Shown: positions 61,448 to 64,000 of the stretch, one piece after another | How the letters are laid out: each line of letters starts with the position of its first letter | Position numbering within the stretch: position 1 is the first letter of the stretch | Source: JBBBNV01 sp037137075 | GTDB taxonomy: Bacteria > Bacillota > Bacilli > Paenibacillales > NBRC-103111 | Assembly (NCBI RefSeq): GCF_037137075.1 | Contig: NZ_JBBBNV010000014.1 | Location: 61,925 to 125,924 of the forward strand | Length of the DNA: 64,000 nt | Direction of reading: 5' to 3' | Position numbers and translations under genes: made by a program | The notes under the pieces: generated by a model | The model's input: only the letters and a program-made list of their open reading frames with translations | Databases searched by the model: none | What the model was told of the DNA's origin: nothing

Positions 61448-62719
61448 CTAATCTCTGCGAAAAATAGCCTTTCTCCATACAAGCCCAAGGCCGCCGATTC
61501 GCAGCATACCGCGCAGGTTGGCCGCAGCCTTGAACGCCGCCTGCCGCAGCCCGCGGGCTCCTGACAGCCTTGCCGCAGCATTTCCGGGTGAATCAAGCAT
61601 ACTTGCTTTATATGCCCAGACCGGTTCCTTCCGGCCGCGAAGCTTGGCCAGCAGCACGTCGGCGGCATGTTTGCCCTGCAGCAGCGCAAGCTCGGCGGTA
61701 GAACGCGCGACCGGATTTTGAACGCCGGGCAGCACTGCATTTTCACCTACGACCCAAATTTCGGGATGCTGCGGACTGCGCAGCTGCGCATCTACTCTAA
61801 CCCGCCCCTGGATAGTGTCGAGGCCCGCCGCGGCCAGCAGCAGGGAGCCCTTCACGCCGCCGTTCCATATCACGGTGCCTGCATCAAGCCGTTCCCCGTC
61901 CGCAAGCACCAGTCCTTCCGGTGTACAGGCCCGTACTGCCGTGCCCTGTCTGAATTCAATCCCTTTATAGTGAAAGACGCCGCTCTTGTCTGCTTGGGCC
62001 TGCGGCTTTCCCTGCTGCCCGGCCTCCTGCAGAGAGGATACAACATCAAAATGAATAATACGGGTCAGTGACGGCTCAACATCATACCGTCTGCACAGCT
62101 GCGGGAGCTGATCAGCCAGCTCCTCGGCAAAATCCACTCCCGTCGCATCCGCGCTGCAAACGGCAAAGGTTAAATAGCTGGCCCGCTGCGGCTCACGCTT
62201 GGACTTCGCCAGCATATACTCGACATGCTGCCGGATCATGCGCACGCTGTTCAAGCTTCGAATCGTCAGGGCAAATTCCTCCATTCCGGGAATCCCCGAC
62301 GTTTCCGGCTCGCCGCCCAAACCTACAACCAAATAATCGTACGAAAGCACGCCATGATCCAGTACGACCTTTCGCTCCCGGGGCTTGATCGCCCGTACCT
62401 CCCCCTTGCAGAAATGCACCTTCGCCTCAAGCAGCAAATCGGTCACCCGGACGCGGGTTTGCTCGGGCCGGATTGCGCCGGCCGCCGTTCTGTGGAGCTG
62501 GGTGTTGAAGTAATGATAGTCATGCTTATTCACAAGGGTCACATCGGCCTCAGACAGGTGAAGCCGTTTTTGCAGCCGAACCGCCGTGCTAATTCCACTG
62601 CAGCCGGCCCCCAGAATGACGATCCGCGGCTTCCTGCCCGCGTGGTCCCGTTCCATTCGCGGAGAAGCCTGCGGTCGTCCGCTTGCCGCCTCGCCACGGC
62701 CGTTCATCGAAGGATTCAC
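61448..62719 (-). CDS. NDH-2-like NADH dehydrogenase with degenerate NADH loop
   Basis: A 423-residue protein of the type II NADH dehydrogenase family (Ndh/YumB-like). The GTG at 62719 has AGGGTGG seven bases upstream. The FAD fold is intact (IVILGAGCSGISTA, LVNKHDYHYFNTQLHR). The second nucleotide loop, GGAGFTGIE in Bacillus Ndh, reads CSADATGVD: two glycines and the Glu are changed. The segment after it is shortened, and the FAD-binding VVGD reads VVGE. The N-terminus has an extra polar stretch of about 30 residues. It may still bind a quinone and FAD, but NADH oxidation is doubtful. A Rex-type box lies in its promoter. Confidence 0.85.
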   Translation of the reverse strand: MNPSMNGRGEAASGRPQASPRMERDHAGRKPRIVILGAGCSGISTAVRLQKRLHLSEADVTLVNKHDYHYFNTQLHRTAAGAIRPEQTRVRVTDLLLEAKVHFCKGEVRAIKPRERKVVLDHGVLSYDYLVVGLGGEPETSGIPGMEEFALTIRSLNSVRMIRQHVEYMLAKSKREPQRASYLTFAVCSADATGVDFAEELADQLPQLCRRYDVEPSLTRIIHFDVVSSLQEAGQQGKPQAQADKSGVFHYKGIEFRQGTAVRACTPEGLVLADGERLDAGTVIWNGGVKGSLLLAAAGLDTIQGRVRVDAQLRSPQHPEIWVVGENAVLPGVQNPVARSTAELALLQGKHAADVLLAKLRGRKEPVWAYKASMLDSPGNAAARLSGARGLRQAAFKAAANLRGMLRIGGLGLVWRKAIFRRD

Positions 62720-62840
62720 TTGCTGTCCACCCTTTCTTGTGAAGGGATTCACATCATTTGATAAAAATGAACGTAGTCAGCCGAGCTCATTGTAATCGGT
62801 AACGCAGTTTGCTGCATTTCACGCTTGCTTCTCCATTTCC

Positions 62841-62871
62841 ATCATATCCGATGTTGTGATTAAAATCACAA
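62841..62871 (-). promoter_or_regulatory. Rex-type operator in the promoter of the NDH-2-like gene
   Basis: The perfect dyad TTGTGAT-TAAA-ATCACAA at 62854-62871 fits the Rex consensus TTGTGA-N6-TCACAA. In minus reading TATGAT (62841-62846) is the -10 box and the dyad covers the spacer and -35. Rex is the NADH/NAD-sensing repressor that controls ndh in Bacillus. Confidence 0.75.
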
Positions 62872-63482
62872 ACCTCTTTATGCTCATTATTTTACTTCCG
62901 TTCCACTGTAAAATCAAGCCTTGCTTTTTAACAAATCCCGTGAAGCTCCTTTAACAAGAATGGCTTTGTTAAACTTGGCATCTGAAATTTCACCGATAAG
63001 CCGCTTATATAGTTAGTCTCCTTAAAGGCTTCTGACGTTTAGTTCCCCCTGCAGATTTTCTTCTCGAAAGAAAATAGTGGCATTCGCATAAAAATCTCCG
63101 AAAGTGTGCCCCCATATTCGTCCATTTTGGGCCAAAAATGGCGATTTTCGGCCTGTGGAACATTCGCAGAAAAAATACCCTCTCTTTTGATAATAACGAT
63201 CTCTATTTTTCTCCGGATTACTCGAAATTACTACCCTATCTATGTCAAAAATAGCCTGGACATAATTCACAAAATATAGAGATTTGTACATATGTTTGTC
63301 AGCCACAAACGCTTAATAACCCTCAACGATGATGACTTGGTTCTGCTCGTACAGTGTTTACCTTTTTCATATATTCTATGAAACTAAGATTTAAATAATT
63401 TACTTTTATGTAATTATATGATAATCTATGCAATTGATTGGTTTTTTGTGGGAATAAATTAAAAAAATGGAGGTTGTATCTT
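62872..63482. other. AT-rich region without a supported gene
   Basis: About 610 bases, clearly richer in A and T than the sequence to the left. A 94-codon minus frame (63022-63306) exists but has no ribosome site or recognisable composition. The last 40 bases hold the ribosome site of the next gene. No repeats or structured RNA were recognised. Confidence 0.4.
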
Positions 63483-63695
63483 ATGTTTAAAGTTAGGTTT
63501 TTGCTTTACTTCGTCCTTTCCTTAGTACTAATTTTCCCTTCTACATCCTTTGCCGATGGAGCTATCCCTGTGCTTGACAAAAACGAATTAAAACAATTAC
63601 ATAAGCAAGTTTTTGACTTGGTCATCGAAGATAAAGAAAAGGACGTTGAGTCTCTTCCTTTATTTAAAATAAAAAATACCACTAGCGTTGCATAA
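63483..63695 (+). CDS. Small secreted protein, possibly truncated
   Basis: A 70-residue protein. The ATG at 63483 follows TGGAGGTTG. A clear signal peptide (about residues 1-24, ending TSFA|DG) leads to a short Lys/Glu-rich mature part (NELKQLHKQVFDLVIEDKEK). The frame ends at LFKIKNTTSVA, right where the sequence turns into what looks like insertion-sequence DNA, so the natural C-terminus may be lost. Codon use is AT-rich, unlike the neighbours. Function unknown. Confidence 0.6.
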   Translation: MFKVRFLLYFVLSLVLIFPSTSFADGAIPVLDKNELKQLHKQVFDLVIEDKEKDVESLPLFKIKNTTSVA

Positions 63696-63835
63696 AAAGT
63701 CGGCGGCATAGTTTTCGAATAATTCTGAACAAGGTTTTAGTTTTCATTACCAAAAAGTCGATTGCCCACCAGAAGGTAGCTCTCTGTCCATTTGGTAAAT
63801 TTATGTAGTTTCCCCTGAGTGACGGAAATACTAGC

Positions 63836-64000
63836 TCACTGTTTCTTGCGCCTACCCGCTGATTTTCGACTAGGTTTACGGTGAATTCGTTCCATCCATT
63901 GATGCATCGGTTCCCATAATAGAATTTTAAGCCAACGATAAAGCTGAAGAATACTGTGATGTGTAGCGGTGTCCAGTTTCATAAGTACGAGCAGACAAAA
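63836..64000 (-). CDS. Partial C-terminal part of a probable transposase
   Basis: A frame of 54 codons that enters from the right edge and ends at a TGA (63836-63838). The residues are basic and Trp-rich (LQLYRWLKILLWEPMHQW, then RKPSRKSAGRRKKQ), a pattern common at the C-terminus of transposases. I do not recognise the family. After the TGA the same frame stays open for about 30 codons to a TAA near 63748. The N-terminus lies outside the window. Confidence 0.4.
   Translation of the reverse strand, partial: FCLLVLMKLDTATHHSILQLYRWLKILLWEPMHQWMERIHRKPSRKSAGRRKKQ

Noticed and set aside
63022..63306. 94-codon minus frame in the AT-rich end
   Set aside because: GTG start without a usable ribosome site, no recognisable fold, low-complexity AT-rich DNA.

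Overview
The window looks like chromosome of a Paenibacillus-type member of the Firmicutes. The signs are strong AGGAGG-type ribosome sites with many GTG and TTG starts, YesM/YesN-type two-component systems, S-layer-homology (SLH) proteins, an msmX-style sugar ABC importer without its own ATPase, a ydaO-type c-di-AMP leader in front of ktrBA, a Rex-like box in front of an NDH-2-like gene, a CcpA-like cre site, and a YqzM-family peptide. No tRNA, rRNA or CRISPR array was seen.

Positions 1-21.1 kb form a carbohydrate locus, almost all on the minus strand. It reads as a pectin or uronate locus because of kduI, a very large secreted beta-helix/cohesin/SLH protein, a CUT1 sugar ABC importer (two permeases and a lipoprotein), a TRAP transporter (dctQ-dctM-dctP) and two AraC-type two-component systems. 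Three transcription units here (lipoprotein, permeases, giant SLH protein) share a 23-bp element placed 25-26 bp upstream of a -10 box. It is probably the binding site of the response regulator encoded at 1971-3608. A separate cre site overlaps the -10 box of dctP. Imperfect palindromic repeats of about 160 bp lie in the intergenic spaces of this locus.

Positions 21.3-38.2 kb hold mixed genes: an aminotransferase, a MarR regulator divergent from an unusual soluble chemoreceptor fused to a nitrate/sulfonate-type binding protein, a second SLH protein, a membrane-anchored FAD oxidoreductase, several small membrane proteins, an HD hydrolase, a DUF2339 protein, a DEAD-box helicase with DEVD in motif II, a dienelactone-type hydrolase, a short-chain dehydrogenase and an orphan CheX.

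Positions 38.4-49.2 kb hold two MFS transporters, an OmpR-type two-component system, a LysR gene followed by a PHP-type histidinol phosphatase, a divergent PhyH dioxygenase/AraC pair and an EamA exporter. Positions 49.3-62.8 kb are core physiology: sdhCAB with a divergent LysR gene, ktrB-ktrA behind a c-di-AMP riboswitch, a CPBP membrane protease, uvrC, trxA, yqzM, and an NDH-2-like gene whose NADH-binding loop is eroded. From about 62.9 kb to the end the sequence is AT-rich and carries only a short secreted protein and what is probably the 3' end of a transposase, so it looks like acquired DNA.
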